14,043 bases of DNA from Methanothrix sp. (GCA_028679775.1 JAJRAX010000053.1:1-14043); one strand, 5' to 3'; counted from the first letter of the stretch, positions 6,391 to 13,475 are shown. A program made the numbers and translations. The notes: generated by a model from the sequence alone, not told the origin.

Positions 6391-7854
6391 TTAAATTCCG
6401 TCTCCGCTGTCACCTTCCGCTCGAAGCTCCCGGAAATGCTGGTGCACTCCTTCCACGTTGTCGGCAATGCCAGCGGCTACTCCGGGGGACTGCGTTTTTC
6501 TGATAAAGAACCATAACCCTCCCGCCACCAGCCAGGCTACGAAGATGTAGATAAACCAGCTATAGGGTGCCCCTGAAGCGGCATTTGAATAAATGCTTCC
6601 CACAATTGGTATCAGCAAGACCAGAACCGTAACTGCGGAAAGGACGATGTGCTTTGTTTTCAGCTCCTTCTCCTGGCGCAGGTACAGCGGTGCCGATATG
6701 GAGATCAGCGCATAAGCCATGATAAAGCCGTAAGTGGCAATAGTCCCCACCCAACCGTAGATCTCAATCAAGCCACCATGATTCAAGATCAAAATGAATG
6801 GAACGACTGCTGCAATGATGGTTGAAATGGCAATGGCGACATGCGGAGTCTTATTCTTGTTGTGGGCATTGCCCACAGCCGAATGAAAGATTCCGTGCTG
6901 TCCCATCAAGAACAGTATTCTCGCCCCGGCATTGGTGCATGCCAAAAAGCAGGCCCAAAAGCTGATCAATGCTCCCAAAGAGATGAGTGGTCCAAAGAAA
7001 CCGACTCCATTGAAGTTTGCCAGGTCTGTCAGAGGCGCAGCCGCGTTGTTCAGAGACGTGGCGCTTCCTTTGAAGCCGAGAACCTCGGTGTAGCAGAGCA
7101 GCACGAAGAACACTCCAACCAATAGAGCGCTGATTGTCACTGCTCTTGGAATGGTCTGCAATGGCTTTCTGGCTTCGTCTCCAAGCGAGGTAGCACTCTC
7201 AAATCCCGCAAAGCTGAAGAAGGCGAGCACCAGTCCGATTCCAAGGCTTGAGGGCGATACTCCCTCTAGCGTGAGCTGGGCCTGGTCCAGGGCAAAACCG
7301 TGCTTGTCCAGGACGGCAACCGCGAGGAGAATGATCAATGTTACGGCAGTCACCTCAAAGGCGAGCATGATTCTGGCCGAGAGCTTGATGTCCTTGAAAG
7401 CGATAAACCAGGCAGACGATGCTCCAATGATTCCTATCAATATCGATGGCGCTGCAATTCCTGCATATGAAAGTAGTACATGAGCATAATTGATAAATCC
7501 GCAGAGCACAGCGCTCGCTGTAAGCAGATACGACAGCACGAGAGCCCATCCCGATATTACGCCGATGTCAGTCCCCAATCCTTTAACAATAAATGCATAC
7601 AAATTTCCTGGCGAGGCAGACCTCTTCGTAAACTGGTTGAGATTTGCGGCCACAAGTATTGTGGCAATGGTTGCAAAGAGATAGGCCAGCCAGGTTCCGT
7701 TGCCTGCGAATCCGTAAACCAGAGGAATAACCAGGGCTGGAGTTGCACTCGGTGCGATGCTGGCGATGGACTGGGCCAACACCTCCATCGAAGATAGATA
7801 CGAACCCCTCAGTCCTGAAATATTGCTGCTATCGTTTCCTGTATTATCGCTCAT
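6391..7854 (-). CDS. APC-superfamily amino acid/polyamine-type permease
   Basis: A 487-residue polytopic membrane protein with about 12 hydrophobic segments. Family signatures are visible. The unwound first helix is in QSIASIAPSATPALVIPLVY (28-47). SFAGFESATSLGDEARKP at about 214-231 continues into LQTIPRA (232-238). A loop near 306-342 reads CTNAGARILFLMGQHGIF and runs on to KTPHVAI. The C-terminal tail is charged and cytosolic. The start lies 6 bases after the stop of the upstream binding-protein gene; the RBS GGTGAGG overlaps that stop codon, which suggests translational coupling. It is therefore the fourth gene of the ABC operon and may move the same or a related solute (or exchange its product) by ion coupling. 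Substrate unknown. It converges on the HdrD-like gene with only 14 bases between stop codons. Confidence 0.9.
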   Translation of the reverse strand: MSDNTGNDSSNISGLRGSYLSSMEVLAQSIASIAPSATPALVIPLVYGFAGNGTWLAYLFATIATILVAANLNQFTKRSASPGNLYAFIVKGLGTDIGVISGWALVLSYLLTASAVLCGFINYAHVLLSYAGIAAPSILIGIIGASSAWFIAFKDIKLSARIMLAFEVTAVTLIILLAVAVLDKHGFALDQAQLTLEGVSPSSLGIGLVLAFFSFAGFESATSLGDEARKPLQTIPRAVTISALLVGVFFVLLCYTEVLGFKGSATSLNNAAAPLTDLANFNGVGFFGPLISLGALISFWACFLACTNAGARILFLMGQHGIFHSAVGNAHNKNKTPHVAIAISTIIAAVVPFILILNHGGLIEIYGWVGTIATYGFIMAYALISISAPLYLRQEKELKTKHIVLSAVTVLVLLIPIVGSIYSNAASGAPYSWFIYIFVAWLVAGGLWFFIRKTQSPGVAAGIADNVEGVHQHFRELRAEGDSGDGI

Positions 7855-7860
7855 TTTCCC

Positions 7861-8853
7861 TCACCAGGTGTCTTTGAACTCGTCAGTGTACAGGTCCTCG
7901 GGTTTGTACTCTCCTTTCTTGATGATTTCATCCGTCACCATTGCATCAATCCAGTACTGCAACTGTTCTTCATTAACCTCCCCGGTGCTGCTGTAGTAAT
8001 GGACTGCAGCCTCATCGAGCCCGATATCGTTAGCGGTGAGTTTGCCTGCTTCCTCCCGGTTCTCATTCGTCCACTTCTCGGTATCCTTGTAAGCTTTGGT
8101 GAACTTTCTTACCGTCTCCGGATGCTCCTTTATGAACTCCTCCCTGAAGATCAAGAGCGTTGTGCCGCCTGCAGCTCCAAAGGCTTCCTTGCTGGCTGCC
8201 AGGATTCTCACGCCGCCATGCTTTTCAGCAGCAAAGTAGAATGGTGGATGCAGGACAGCAATGTCAACCAATCCCTGTCTGAGAGCCTGCTCCGCCTGGG
8301 CATCGGGAATCACCACGTACTCAATCTTATCTGTGGGAATATTGTACTCCCTAAGCAGGGCATTGTTCTGCAAATCGGCGCAAATGCCAAGGCTGATAAC
8401 GCTGATCTTCACCTTTTCTTTCTGCGTAAGGATGTCTGCAGGCGTCTTGAGGGGACTGTCTTCGAGTACTACCCAGTGCATATGCTCTTTATTGATGTCA
8501 CCGTCTGTAGGTTCATCGCCGCTTTGAGCCACGCCCTTCACTTTTACACCGGCTTTGAGCATGTTTACCAGACCCTGAGGATCGGCATCGACAACATCGA
8601 TCTGGCCGGCGACCAGAGCCGCATTCCTCTGAGGACCGGGAATCTGGCCCACATCTACAAAGTTGACACCACCTTCCTCGAAGAAGCCCTTCTCCACACC
8701 GGCAAACCAGGGGGTTCCGGAGCAGTCTTTGTTGACGCTTGCCTTTATGGTGTAATCATCCTTAGTTTCTGCCGCATATGCTCCTGAGCCGACCAGTAAA
8801 AGTGCGGCCAGTATTGTTGCGGCAATAGTCAATCCTGTTTTTCTTCTCAACAT
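7861..8853 (-). CDS. exported ABC substrate-binding protein (NitT/TauT family, NMT1/TauA-like)
   Basis: 330 residues from the ATG at 8853. GGAG (8865-8862) is 8 bases from this ATG but only 2 from the ATG at 8859, so the second ATG is preferred. The signal peptide MLRRKTGLTIAATILAALLL ends near GAYA|AE. The mature domain shows family features: FAGVEKGFFEEGGVNFVDV, NAALVAGQIDVVDADPQG, and a second-lobe segment QAEQALRQGLVDIAVLHPP. No lipobox is seen. It follows the permease gene after 24 bases and belongs to the complete importer operon. It differs clearly from the orphan binding protein at 271, so the two probably bind different ligands. The ligand cannot be read from sequence (sulfonate, nitrate, pyrimidine-like or other small oxyanion/organic ligands are known for the family). 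Confidence 0.9.
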   Translation of the reverse strand: MLRRKTGLTIAATILAALLLVGSGAYAAETKDDYTIKASVNKDCSGTPWFAGVEKGFFEEGGVNFVDVGQIPGPQRNAALVAGQIDVVDADPQGLVNMLKAGVKVKGVAQSGDEPTDGDINKEHMHWVVLEDSPLKTPADILTQKEKVKISVISLGICADLQNNALLREYNIPTDKIEYVVIPDAQAEQALRQGLVDIAVLHPPFYFAAEKHGGVRILAASKEAFGAAGGTTLLIFREEFIKEHPETVRKFTKAYKDTEKWTNENREEAGKLTANDIGLDEAAVHYYSSTGEVNEEQLQYWIDAMVTDEIIKKGEYKPEDLYTDEFKDTW

Positions 8854-8883
8854 ATTCATTACTCCATTAAAATTATAATAAAA

Positions 8884-9669
8884 TCAAGCTGCAATGTCCT
8901 CTTTCCAGCTCATCGCTTTTCTCTCAAACTTGATCATGATGTAGTTAATCGCAATGCCGAGCAATGCTACAGAGACTATTGATGCATACATCTTAGGCAT
9001 GTTGAATACTGCTTGAGATTGTATGATAAGAAATCCCAGGCCGGAGTGGGCACCAATCATCTCCGCTCCGATCAACATGAAGAACGCAAAGACGGCACTC
9101 ATACGAATTCCGGTGAAGATTGCCGGCAGAGCTGCTGGTAGGAGAACTTTTTTAAATAGATTGAATTTTGTCAATCCCATGGACCGACCCACTTTAATGT
9201 AGACTGGATCGACGCTCTTTATGCCTGAGACTGTGTTGAACAGTACAGGCCACTGGCAGACCCAATAGATTATTCCGATCTTGGATAATTCTCCAATGCC
9301 GAGCAGCGCCATGAAGACAGGAAAGAGCGTAAAAGGATTGGCTTGACCGAGGACCTGAAGCAATGGATCCACAGCAGTCTCGAAGGTTTTGAACCATCCA
9401 CCAATCAGAAATCCGAGCGGCAAAGCAATCGCCAATGCAATGATGAATCCCAGGAATACCCTTTCCAGGCTGGCGGCAGTGTGGACCAATAGCTCGCCGG
9501 ACAGCAATAACTGATATAATTTTACAGCTATTACCGAGGGCGGCGGTATGAATATGGGATCGATCAGTCCCAAGTGAGGAGCAGCCTCCCAAAGCAATAC
9601 GAATGCAACTATGGCTGACGATTTCAGTGCAAATGTCTTCAGCTTTTTAACGAATTTATCTGATACCAT
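8884..9669 (-). CDS. ABC transporter permease (TauC/SsuC/NrtB-like)
   Basis: 261 residues from the ATG at 9669, or 266 from the ATG at 9684. The 9684 ATG overlaps the stop of the ATPase gene as ATGA, but its AGGA is only 1-2 bases away. The 9669 ATG has GAAGG at a 6-base spacing and is preferred. About six membrane helices. The cytoplasmic coupling (EAA-type) loop is GRSMGLTKFNLFKKVLLPAA (about 166-185 in the longer form), followed by LPAIFTGIRMSAVFAFFMLIGAEM, which is characteristic of the BPD_transp_1 permeases of the taurine/sulfonate/nitrate group. The N-terminal segment ends in PIFIPPPSVI, also typical. It should form a homodimer with two copies of the ATPase at 9681-10571. Confidence 0.93.
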   Translation of the reverse strand: MVSDKFVKKLKTFALKSSAIVAFVLLWEAAPHLGLIDPIFIPPPSVIAVKLYQLLLSGELLVHTAASLERVFLGFIIALAIALPLGFLIGGWFKTFETAVDPLLQVLGQANPFTLFPVFMALLGIGELSKIGIIYWVCQWPVLFNTVSGIKSVDPVYIKVGRSMGLTKFNLFKKVLLPAALPAIFTGIRMSAVFAFFMLIGAEMIGAHSGLGFLIIQSQAVFNMPKMYASIVSVALLGIAINYIMIKFERKAMSWKEDIAA

Positions 9670-9680
9670 GTATTGCCTTC

Positions 9681-10571
9681 TCATATCCTGGCAAAAGCCC
9701 GAACTGAATTAATCAAACCAGTCTTTTTGTCCAGAAGCAGGCTGTTGGAGTGATCCTCTGCATGGATATTGGATTGAGCTTCCTCTACTTTCACAACCTC
9801 TTCTTTGAGCAGTCTCCAGAGAAGCTGCCTGGACTGCACAAATTCCGTGGCAGCCACCACATCATCGCTTGCACGCTCTTCTGCAGTCAGGGGAATGTCT
9901 ACAACCCTCTTGATGACCCCGGGTCGGGCGCTCATGACTGCCACTTTATCGCCCAAAAATACGGCCTCATCGATGGAGTGCGTGATAAAGAGGACCGTCT
10001 TTCTGGATTCCTTGCTGATGCGCAGAATGTCTCGCTGCAAGAATTCCCTGGTCTGGGCATCTAAAGCTGCCAGGGGCTCGTCCATGAGCATGATGCTCGG
10101 ATTTAGGGCCAAAGCCCGAGCAATGGAAACGCGCTGTTTCATGCCCCCGGAAAGCTGGTGAGGATAATGATTGTGATATCCGGAGAGTCCCACCAGGGAC
10201 AGATAATCAAGAGCTATCTCTCTTCGTTCGTCCTGGTCCGGATTTATGCTCTCCAGGCCGAATTCGACATTCCCAAGTGTGGTTCGCCACGGAAAGAGGG
10301 CATTTTGCTGAAAGACGATGGCACGATCTCTGCTCGGTCCAGTGATTGGCTTGCCGTCAATGGCAATTGTGCCTTCATCAGGGTGTGTAAGCCCGCCGAC
10401 CAGGTCGAGAAATGTGGATTTCCCGCAGCCGCTGGGTCCAACGATGACCATAAACTCTCCTGGATCGATCTCAAGGTTGACCCCTGCAAGAGCTGGCAGC
10501 TCATCAAATTCATTTCCCTCTTTTTTAATCTTGAAGGTCTTTTTAACATTATCAGCCCTAATTTTCGCCAT
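9681..10571 (-). CDS. ABC transporter ATP-binding protein (TauB/SsuB/NrtD-like)
   Basis: A 296-residue nucleotide-binding subunit with every hallmark. Walker A is GPSGCGKST (45-53). The Q-loop is in IVFQQNALFPW. The signature is LSGGMKQR and Walker B is IMLMDEP. The D-loop is AALDAQTR and the switch His is in FITHSIDEA. FPWRTTLGNVEFGLE is typical of the taurine/sulfonate/nitrate branch. The protein is about 35 residues longer than common TauB/SsuB because of a charged C-terminal tail (VEEAQSNIHAEDHSNSLLLD ...) with no recognised regulatory domain. First gene of a minus-strand operon, with the RBS-like GAGATGAT 3 bases upstream of the ATG. A TATA-like TTTATCTA (10685-10678 on this strand) lies about 107 bases upstream. 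Confidence 0.94.
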   Translation of the reverse strand: MAKIRADNVKKTFKIKKEGNEFDELPALAGVNLEIDPGEFMVIVGPSGCGKSTFLDLVGGLTHPDEGTIAIDGKPITGPSRDRAIVFQQNALFPWRTTLGNVEFGLESINPDQDERREIALDYLSLVGLSGYHNHYPHQLSGGMKQRVSIARALALNPSIMLMDEPLAALDAQTREFLQRDILRISKESRKTVLFITHSIDEAVFLGDKVAVMSARPGVIKRVVDIPLTAEERASDDVVAATEFVQSRQLLWRLLKEEVVKVEEAQSNIHAEDHSNSLLLDKKTGLINSVRAFARI

Positions 10572-10715
10572 AGTATCATCTCGATATGATGGATTGCAGA
10601 AGCCTTTCTGCCGGATTTCTATTCATAAGGAATCGCGTTGTATTTATCAATGGGGAAACCCGCAATTCTTGCTCCAATAGATAAATTCTTAATACAATTA
10701 TGGTTCAATTAATTG

Positions 10716-10728
10716 GGCAATAATTGCC
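10716..10728. promoter_or_regulatory. palindrome GGCAAT-A-ATTGCC in the divergent region before the ABC operon and Met-rich gene
   Basis: A perfect 6+1+6 inverted repeat lies in the region between the divergent starts at 10571 and 10781. It is about 30 bases upstream of the TATA-like TTTATCTA of the ABC operon and about 50 bases before the Met-rich gene. The same GCAATnATTGC core recurs at 13465-13475. It is a plausible operator; the regulator is unknown. The rest of the gap (10572-10780) is AT-rich with no ORF or RNA gene seen. Confidence 0.42.
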
Positions 10729-10780
10729 TGAATGCCAGTGATTAACTAATTTGAGCGAGTAGGGATTATTGGTGAATCGA

Positions 10781-11032
10781 ATGATGAACAACGACAAAAT
10801 GATGATGTCGGAAAAGATGATGGGAATGTGTATGTGTCACGACTGTAGCACCATGAAGGAGTGCAACATGAATATGGACGGAGCCATGCCGTCGCAAAAG
10901 GGCATGTTCTGCAGCATGGGCTCGAGCTGCAGCCCAATGTCCGAGAGCATGAAGTGCATGTGCGCCTCTTGCCAGGTCCCTTCCAACATGGGAATGAGCA
11001 TGATGAACACCCCGTGCATGGGCAAGAAGTAG
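10781..11032 (+). CDS. Met/Cys-rich small protein, DUF2769-like
   Basis: 83 residues from the ATG at 10781, which has GGTGA 5 bases upstream; TTG 10769 or GTG 10772 would give 86-87. Composition is extreme: 23 Met and 10 Cys. Two halves carry the same CMCxxC motif (CMCHDC and CMCASC). The first is followed by GMFCSMGSSCSP, and the second by QV and a closing PCMGK. This layout of CxCxxC, then FCxxG-S-C, then CxCxxC-xV, then C-x-GK matches my recollection of DUF2769, a small archaeal Cys-rich family common in Methanosarcinales. Repeated Met pairs and MxM runs surround the cysteines, suggesting a soft-metal (Cu(I)-like) or Fe-S/Zn binding role, which is inferred. No signal peptide. Divergent from the ABC operon; followed by a strong terminator. 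Confidence 0.78.
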   Translation: MMNNDKMMMSEKMMGMCMCHDCSTMKECNMNMDGAMPSQKGMFCSMGSSCSPMSESMKCMCASCQVPSNMGMSMMNTPCMGKK

Positions 11033-11033
11033 T

Positions 11034-11066
11034 TGATTGCGAACTGCAATCATCTGCTTTTTTTTT
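11034..11066 (+). terminator. hairpin plus T9 terminator of the Met/Cys-rich gene
   Basis: TGATTGC (11034-11040) pairs with GCAATCA (11046-11052) around a 5-base loop. A run of nine T follows at 11058-11066. It starts 2 bases after the stop codon. Its intrinsic-terminator form indicates a single-gene transcript. Confidence 0.7.
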
Positions 11067-11140
11067 CAGTAGTCTTATTTTTAGGACATGCTTTTTAAAG
11101 CAATCTCTAAAATATTAAAATCAATTGAATCTAAAATTTT

Positions 11141-11146
11141 AAAAAA
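11141..11146 (-). terminator. T-run after the RAM-domain gene (minus strand)
   Basis: Read on the minus strand, the sequence past the stop of the RAM gene has a T6 tract here, followed by TTTTAGATT and other T-rich stretches to about 11085. This fits archaeal U-tract termination; no strong stem is seen. Confidence 0.35.
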
Positions 11147-11158
11147 TGGTGACATGGG

Positions 11159-11455
11159 CTAGCTTGCTGCCAGCTCGCCCGCAGAGGTGAATGTCATCCC
11201 GATGCTGGGGTGAATTGCGTTATCGCTTTCCCTTGATACCAGGAGCGGCCAGGAGTCAAGGATGTATCTATCGCTTTTAACCTCTTCCAAGAGGCCAGAG
11301 AGGCCAGTTCTATCGGCAGCCTCTAAAATCAAGAAGAAATCATACTCCCCAAATAAGTGATAGATCTCTTTGACTCCGTCGGTCTCTTTTAGGGAATCGT
11401 AGCTTGCCTTCTCATGACCTGGCACGATCTTTATCATTGTGATACCAATAACCAT
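11159..11455 (-). CDS. stand-alone Lrp/AsnC ligand-binding (RAM) domain protein
   Basis: 98 residues starting at the ATG at 11455, which has a near-perfect RBS GGAGGATC (11468-11461) 5 bases upstream. A longer frame to 11617 is not used. The sequence has the alpha-beta sandwich pattern of the AsnC_trans_reg (RAM) domain. Strand one is MVIGITMIKIVPGHE, helix one is KASYDSLKETDGVKEIYHLF, and the hallmark turn is GEYDFFLILEAAD (35-47). Helix two is LSGLLEEVKSDRY, and the last strand is SWPLLVS. There is no helix-turn-helix DNA-binding part, so it belongs to the RAM-only group that can bind amino acids and associate with full Lrp regulators or other proteins. The tail (DNAIHPSIGMTFTSAGELAAS) goes past the domain. 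It follows the small ORF at 11484-11687 by 28 bases and probably shares its transcript. Confidence 0.82.
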   Translation of the reverse strand: MVIGITMIKIVPGHEKASYDSLKETDGVKEIYHLFGEYDFFLILEAADRTGLSGLLEEVKSDRYILDSWPLLVSRESDNAIHPSIGMTFTSAGELAAS

Positions 11456-11483
11456 TAGTTGATCCTCCGATATTCCCTTAATT

Positions 11484-11687
11484 TCATCCTGCAGATAGTC
11501 TAATGTTCTTTTTAATGTCCATGAACCTCTTTCTAAATTCTTCTGCCGATTTCTCAGGAGGCTCAAATTCGAAATCCCCATCGACCATCGATCCAAATAT
11601 GGCTGCAACAGATGCAACTCTTGTGTTGAACAGAGTCGTTTTCATGATTTCGGATGGCCTTTCGAAACACATTCTTATGTCTTGCAT
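11484..11687 (-). CDS. small protein of unknown function upstream of the RAM gene
   Basis: 67 residues if started at the ATG at 11687; 62 or 53 from in-frame ATGs at 11672 and 11645. I do not recognise the family. The N-terminal half has mixed polar and hydrophobic residues (TTLFNTRVASVAAIFGSMV). An acidic patch follows (DGDFEFEPPEK), then an amphipathic basic helix (AEEFRKRFMDIKKNIRL). No membrane helix or metal motif is evident. Support comes from position: a strong TATA box ends about 17 bases upstream, which would give a leaderless or nearly leaderless transcript from 11687, and the RAM gene follows 28 bases later. Without this ORF the RAM gene would have an unusually long leader of about 230 bases. 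Confidence 0.5.
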   Translation of the reverse strand: MQDIRMCFERPSEIMKTTLFNTRVASVAAIFGSMVDGDFEFEPPEKSAEEFRKRFMDIKKNIRLSAG

Positions 11688-11703
11688 GATTCAGAGAACG
11701 CAT

Positions 11704-11714
11704 GCATAATATAT
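11704..11714 (-). promoter_or_regulatory. TATA box of the small-ORF/RAM transcript
   Basis: On the minus strand the sequence reads TATATATTATG. It is a strong archaeal TATA element, and spacing puts transcription start near 11685, at the first ATG of the small ORF. Confidence 0.5.
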
Positions 11715-11815
11715 ACACATGTAGAAATTCACAACTATTGCCTCAATAGAAAGCATTTTTATCTCGATTGATTTTATTCCAGTTCGCGTCTTTGGCTTAA
11801 TAATTCTGATCTTAA

Positions 11816-11827
11816 GGCAAAATTGCC
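11816..11827. promoter_or_regulatory. palindrome GGCAA-AA-TTGCC upstream of the exported protein gene
   Basis: Perfect 5-base arms around two bases lie about 15 bases past an AT-rich TATA-like CTTAATAATTC (about 11796-11806). The palindrome would thus fall close to the transcription start, a typical repressor position. A half-site, TATTGCC, occurs at 11736-11742 in the same 235-base gap. The rest of the gap is AT-rich without ORFs or RNA genes that I can support. Confidence 0.35.
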
Positions 11828-11885
11828 CTCAATGAGTATGGCTAAATGCAAAGCATAGTGGAGGCGATTGAGGGATTGATATAAG

Positions 11886-12906
11886 ATGCCTTAAGCAGTA
11901 TATTGGATCAGCAATAATTCTTTTGTTGATCATGGCCAATCTATCTTGGGCAGGAACATGGGACTTCAACCCCGGTCAGGAAGCAGTTAAACATAAGAAT
12001 AACGTAACAGGAGACGTAACCGGCACAGGATATGTTGCAGAATATATAAAAGTGAATACCAACAACTTATCTATGCTGGAGTATTCCCACGGAAGCGGAA
12101 ATCTGGACTTTGCTGATATATTATATGATGAGCAGAAGACTACCACCAAGTCAATTTATTATATTGACTACGATACCGGGCTTTGGACGAAAGGCCAGGC
12201 TGGGGCTAGCAGCGCTATAACTTATACAAGGCAGTATGATAACATCCAGTCCCCGACCAGCTTTGCATATGGGACAGGTTGGTATGCGTCTCATCCTGTC
12301 ACCTACAATTCGTTGCTCAAGGACAAGACCGAGACCAAGAGCTATCAAGAAGCAGCTTCTATGCATCGACAGATCGAGTATGCGCGAGCTGTCAAAGGTG
12401 ATATCGCAATTGACATCAATTGCACAGCGCCTACGGCTACGGTTGACGGAAAAGGCAGCCTGAGCATGGAAATCGATGACGATGTAACTCAAGGTACGTT
12501 GCATGTTGGAGAGCTTGTGGCCAATCCAAAGGTGGTCGCAACCAAGATCGGTGAAACATACAACAAAAAGAAAAACACAACTACCGATATCAATAGATTT
12601 GGCCATTTCGAGGCCTGGAAAGATCCTTTAGTGGACATCGAAAACAACTACGTCGGTGACTTCAAGGTGCAAAAGAGCATGAAGCTCGTGATGACCAAGT
12701 CCGCTCCATCCTGGATGGAGGACTGGCTGCCATGCTGCAGCGGTGGCTTCTTCGACATTCCTTCACGTGACTTCGATAAGGAGCGTGCTGGCCAGAAGGG
12801 CATCTTCGACTGCACATGCCGAAACCAATCAATATCAACGTTTAAGCCCAAATGGAACGGCACTTCGGCTCAGTTCCCAACTGTGGAGCATCAATATAAG
12901 CCATGA
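11886..12906 (+). CDS. exported protein of unknown function with an apparently disrupted start
   Basis: The main reading frame from the first standard start (TTG 11923) gives 327 residues but begins mid-signal (MLIMANLSWA|GTW). The same frame is open upstream to 11872 and encodes a full signal sequence, RCLKQYIGSAIILLLIMANL. That stretch has no ATG, GTG or TTG before 11923, only ATT 11875 and ATA 11881. An ATG at 11886 is one frame off and stops at once (ATG CCT TAA). Removing one C at 11889-11890 would give ATG CTT AAG CAG and join it perfectly to the signal. So this is either a one-base insertion, a sequencing error, or a rare ATA/ATT start after GAGGGATTGAT. The mature part is beta-rich and polar, with sequons (NVT, NLS, NCT, NTT, NQS, NGT). 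It has a Cys-containing end, LPCCSGGFFDIPSRDF and later FDCTCRNQS. No family recognised; secreted or surface role inferred. Confidence 0.72.
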
Positions 12907-12937
12907 AGACAAATCATAATGATAAAAGCGATAAGGA

Positions 12938-12979
12938 CCCCGGATGTCGGGGGCATTATTTTTATAAATTTTTGTCTTT
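12938..12979 (+). terminator. GC hairpin plus T-rich tail between convergent genes
   Basis: CCCCG (12938-12942) pairs with CGGGG (12948-12952) around GATGT. The tail at 12956-12979 is T-rich, with several T5 and T4 runs. It lies in the 78-base gap between stop codons at 12906 and 12985 and would terminate the plus-strand gene. Confidence 0.6.
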
Positions 12980-12984
12980 TAATG

Positions 12985-13404
12985 CTAGCCAGTCGAAACC
13001 AGGGGCTGTTTGATGTCTCCGGTTATCTCCACCTTTTTGCCGATGACATAAGGCGAGCCCGGCTCAAATGTCAGCTTCTTCTTTCCTTCTATCAGGGTCA
13101 CATTTCCGTACACTTTGGCATTGTTGCCGACCTGATTCAATGGAATGGTGAAATTGTTGGGCTTCAGGTCAACGAGCAGAACGCCTGTTCCATCGTCAAC
13201 AGTTATCCAGCAGCCTCTCCCGCCGCATTCTCGCGTGATATTTCCCTCGATCGCAACTCCTTTGCCCAGATAGTCAGAACTCTTGTTCAAAACATCTTTA
13301 ATGGCCACATTCTCATAGCCGCTATCGGAAGCGGAAACGGCCATAACTGCGAGGGACAAAAGGGCAAAGAGCCCGATTATCCCGCAAAGCACCTTTTGAG
13401 TCAT
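12985..13404 (-). CDS. exported OB-fold-like protein (DUF4920/tRNA_anti-like)
   Basis: 139 residues. The signal peptide is MTQKVLCGIIGLFALLSLAV, with cleavage near VSA|SD. The mature part reads VLNKSSDYLGKGVAIEGNIT, then CGGRGCWITVDDGTGVLLVDL, then IPLNQVGNNAKVYGNVTLIE and a final strand pair. The order of strand, GKxVxxEGxIT, CxxxGCWxxxxDGTG, IP and VxGNV is the pattern of small OB-fold domains such as DUF4920-like proteins. The two Cys (in CGGRGC) could form a disulfide or bind metal. The start is supported by AGGTTGA 6 bases before the ATG. It follows the ABC ATPase gene by 72 bases on the same strand, with a TATA-like ATAAATAG at about 13451-13444, so it may be co-transcribed or separately expressed. 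Function unknown; an accessory role for the exporter is a guess. Confidence 0.8.
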   Translation of the reverse strand: MTQKVLCGIIGLFALLSLAVMAVSASDSGYENVAIKDVLNKSSDYLGKGVAIEGNITRECGGRGCWITVDDGTGVLLVDLKPNNFTIPLNQVGNNAKVYGNVTLIEGKKKLTFEPGSPYVIGKKVEITGDIKQPLVSTG

Positions 13405-13464
13405 TTATTTTCAACCTACCATCCACCTCCAATCTCTCCGAGCTATTTATTCCTCAGGAAATCA

Positions 13465-13475
13465 GCAATTATTGC
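13465..13475. promoter_or_regulatory. palindrome GCAAT-T-ATTGC upstream of the OB-fold gene
   Basis: A perfect 5+1+5 inverted repeat lies immediately before the stop codon of the ABC ATPase gene (13477-13479) and about 15 bases upstream of the TATA-like element of the OB-fold gene. With its flanking base it shares the 12-mer GGCAATAATTGC with the palindrome at 10716-10728 (opposite orientation). It is a candidate binding site for a shared regulator. Confidence 0.4.

Noticed and set aside
7999..8787. 262-residue plus-strand ORF
   Set aside because: Antisense shadow of the binding-protein gene; no RBS or domain features.
10766..11053. His-rich minus-strand ORF (many HxH runs), which looked like a metal-binding protein
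   Set aside because: The His residues are simply the reverse complement (CAT) of the many ATG codons of the Met-rich gene on the plus strand.
11456..11617. N-terminal extension of the RAM-domain ORF that might have been its DNA-binding part
   Set aside because: It has no helix-turn-helix pattern, overlaps the small ORF out of frame, and the strong RBS GGAGGATC places the start at 11455.
11832..11858. Tiny ORF (ATG AGT ATG GCT ... TAG) upstream of the exported-protein gene as a leader peptide
   Set aside because: Eight codons with no RBS or regulatory residue pattern; indistinguishable from chance.
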